Shown in pieces: positions 62,000 to 63,097 of a stretch of 63,097 nucleotides of DNA (within the stretch, counting starts at the first letter, position 1; each line of letters begins with the position of its first letter). The translations under genes were made by a program, and so were the position numbers. The stretch covers positions 1-63,097 of the forward strand of contig NZ_DIGV01000049.1 of NCBI RefSeq assembly GCF_002419815.1, read 5' to 3'. The notes under the pieces are model-generated. The model ran no database searches and was not told the origin of the DNA. It saw nothing but the letters and a program-made list of their open reading frames with translations. This DNA is from Brevundimonas sp. UBA5713 (lineage in GTDB: Bacteria; Pseudomonadota; Alphaproteobacteria; Caulobacterales; Caulobacteraceae).

Positions 62000-63097
62000 T
62001 CAGAGGATGTAGCGGCTGAGGTCCACGTTTCCGGTCAGCTCGCCCAGCTTTTCGCGCACCACCGCACCGGTGAACTCGATCGTCTCGCCCGCCATATCCG
62101 AAGCGCGATAGCTGGTCTCTTCCAGCACATGCTCCAGCACGGTTTGCAGGCGGCGTGCCCCGATATTCTCGATGGTCGAGTTGGCGGTAACAGCCGCATC
62201 GGCCAGGGCCTCAACGGCATCATCGGTAAAGCTGATGGTCACATCCTCAGTTGCCAGCAGGGCCTGGTTCTGACGGATCAGATTGGCTTCCGGCTCGGTC
62301 AGGATGCGCTTGAAGTCATCGCGCGTCAGCGCCTTCAGCTCCACGCGGATCGGCAGACGGCCCTGAAGTTCGGGCAGCAGGTCCGACGGTTTGGCGACGT
62401 GGAAGGCACCCGAGGCGATGAACAGCACATGGTCGGTTTTCACCGGACCATATTTGGTCGAAACCGTGGTGCCTTCGATCAACGGCAGCAGGTCGCGCTG
62501 CACGCCCTCGCGTGACACATCGGCCCCGCCCTTTTCCTGACGGGCGGCGACCTTGTCGATCTCGTCGAGGAAGACAATGCCTTCGTTCTCGGCCAGCTTC
62601 ACCGCCTCGCGGGTCAGGCTGTCCTGATCCAGCAGCTTGTCGGCCTCTTCGGTGATCAGGGGCTGGGTCGCGTCCTTTACGGTCATACGTACCGACTTGG
62701 TGCGCCCCCCGCCCAGCTTGCCCAGCATGTCGGACAGGTTGAGGATGCCGACGTTGGCGCCCGGAATATCCATGCCTTGCAGCGGCGAGGCATTGTCGGC
62801 CAAGGCGATCTCGACCTCCTTGTCGTCCAGCTCTCCGGCGCGCAGCTTTTTGCGGAAGGCATCGCGGGTCGGCTGGCCCGAGCCCGGCCCCACCAGAGCA
62901 TCCAGCAGACGGTCTTCGGCGGCAGCCTCGGCCTTGGCCTGAACCTCGACGCGGCGCTTGTCGCGCACCATGGCAATGGCGCTTTCCACCAGATCACGCA
63001 TGATCTGATCGACATCGCGGCCCACATAGCCGACCTCGGTGAATTTGGTCGCTTCGACCTTGAGGAAGGGCGATCCCGCCAGCTTGGCGAGGCGGCG
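62000..63097 (-). CDS. hslU: ATP-dependent protease ATPase subunit HslU, N-terminally cut by the window
   Basis: HslU unfolds proteins and feeds them to the HslV peptidase; the gene continues past the window end. The visible 365 residues begin RRLAKLAGSPFLKVEATKFTEVGYVGRDVDQIMRDL, so the Walker A motif is just outside. Walker B is GIVFLDEIDKVA, the I domain lies between, and sensor and C-terminal helices close with LSRYIL, whose tail enters HslV. An internal ATG at 63025 is not the start. hslV is expected beyond the edge. Confidence 0.96.
   Translation of the reverse strand, partial: RRLAKLAGSPFLKVEATKFTEVGYVGRDVDQIMRDLVESAIAMVRDKRRVEVQAKAEAAAEDRLLDALVGPGSGQPTRDAFRKKLRAGELDDKEVEIALADNASPLQGMDIPGANVGILNLSDMLGKLGGGRTKSVRMTVKDATQPLITEEADKLLDQDSLTREAVKLAENEGIVFLDEIDKVAARQEKGGADVSREGVQRDLLPLIEGTTVSTKYGPVKTDHVLFIASGAFHVAKPSDLLPELQGRLPIRVELKALTRDDFKRILTEPEANLIRQNQALLATEDVTISFTDDAVEALADAAVTANSTIENIGARRLQTVLEHVLEETSYRASDMAGETIEFTGAVVREKLGELTGNVDLSRYIL

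Overview
The window is chromosomal DNA from a high-GC alphaproteobacterium, almost certainly of the Caulobacterales/Caulobacteraceae. A Brevundimonas-like genome is my best guess, from protein wording and gene neighbourhoods rather than any search. The lineage signs are the trpF-trpB-trpA-accD-folC block facing trxA and addA, an rpsT/mutM/dnaA neighbourhood, a GANTC (CcrM-type) cluster upstream of dnaA, an EipA (DUF1134) gene, and a Caulobacter-style TTGAC-N14-GCTATAGC promoter before rpsT. Almost all genes are housekeeping. I see no rRNA, no convincing tRNA, no CRISPR array, no insertion sequence and no prophage.

Layout. 1-7.1 kb: the end of addA, then trxA, then the reverse-strand tryptophan/fatty-acid/folate operon trpF-trpB-(small secreted protein)-trpA-accD-folC. 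7.1-16.5 kb: RNA modification (RsuA family, RsmC-like), recQ, small secreted proteins, a HisN-type phosphatase, an XRE regulator divergent from a GlsB-like membrane protein, and a short MprF-like protein. 16.5-22.7 kb: typA, a yeiH exporter with its divergent LysR regulator, and an OPT oligopeptide transporter. 22.8-32.7 kb: the chromosome-maintenance block mutM, enoyl-CoA hydratase, rpsT, dnaA, dnaN, recF, gyrB. A SemiSWEET gene and a 42-residue gene are inserted antisense between dnaN and recF.

32.7-39.9 kb is the most accessory-looking part. It holds a subtilase autotransporter with an AT-rich upstream region, a lysophospholipase-like hydrolase translationally coupled to a Tat-type lipoprotein methyltransferase, a second secreted methyltransferase paralogue, and a small heat-shock gene preceded by a ROSE-like RNA thermometer. 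39.9-53 kb: a pentapeptide-repeat protein, a RibD-like deaminase, and sugar-phosphate and envelope-precursor genes (gpmA, a phosphohexomutase, glmM, glmS, galU, an SqdB-like sulfolipid enzyme), then the envelope protein EipA. 53-63 kb: a YqhA-family membrane protein, pheT-(small gene)-pheS, rplT, rpmI, infC with a likely ATT start, two tandem GT9 glycosyltransferases, an ABHD10-like hydrolase, and hslU cut by the window edge.

Several start codons were moved from the longest open frame on ribosome-binding-site or family grounds: trxA, the RsmC-like gene, the XRE regulator, glsB, typA, the LysR gene, mutM, hsp20, the phosphohexomutase, sqdB, yqhA, rpmI and infC. No single novel multi-gene system stands out. 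The most interesting signals are regulatory (the dnaA GANTC cluster, the ROSE-like thermometer, the XRE operator pair, a CtrA-like palindrome at eipA) and small unassigned genes wedged into essential operons.
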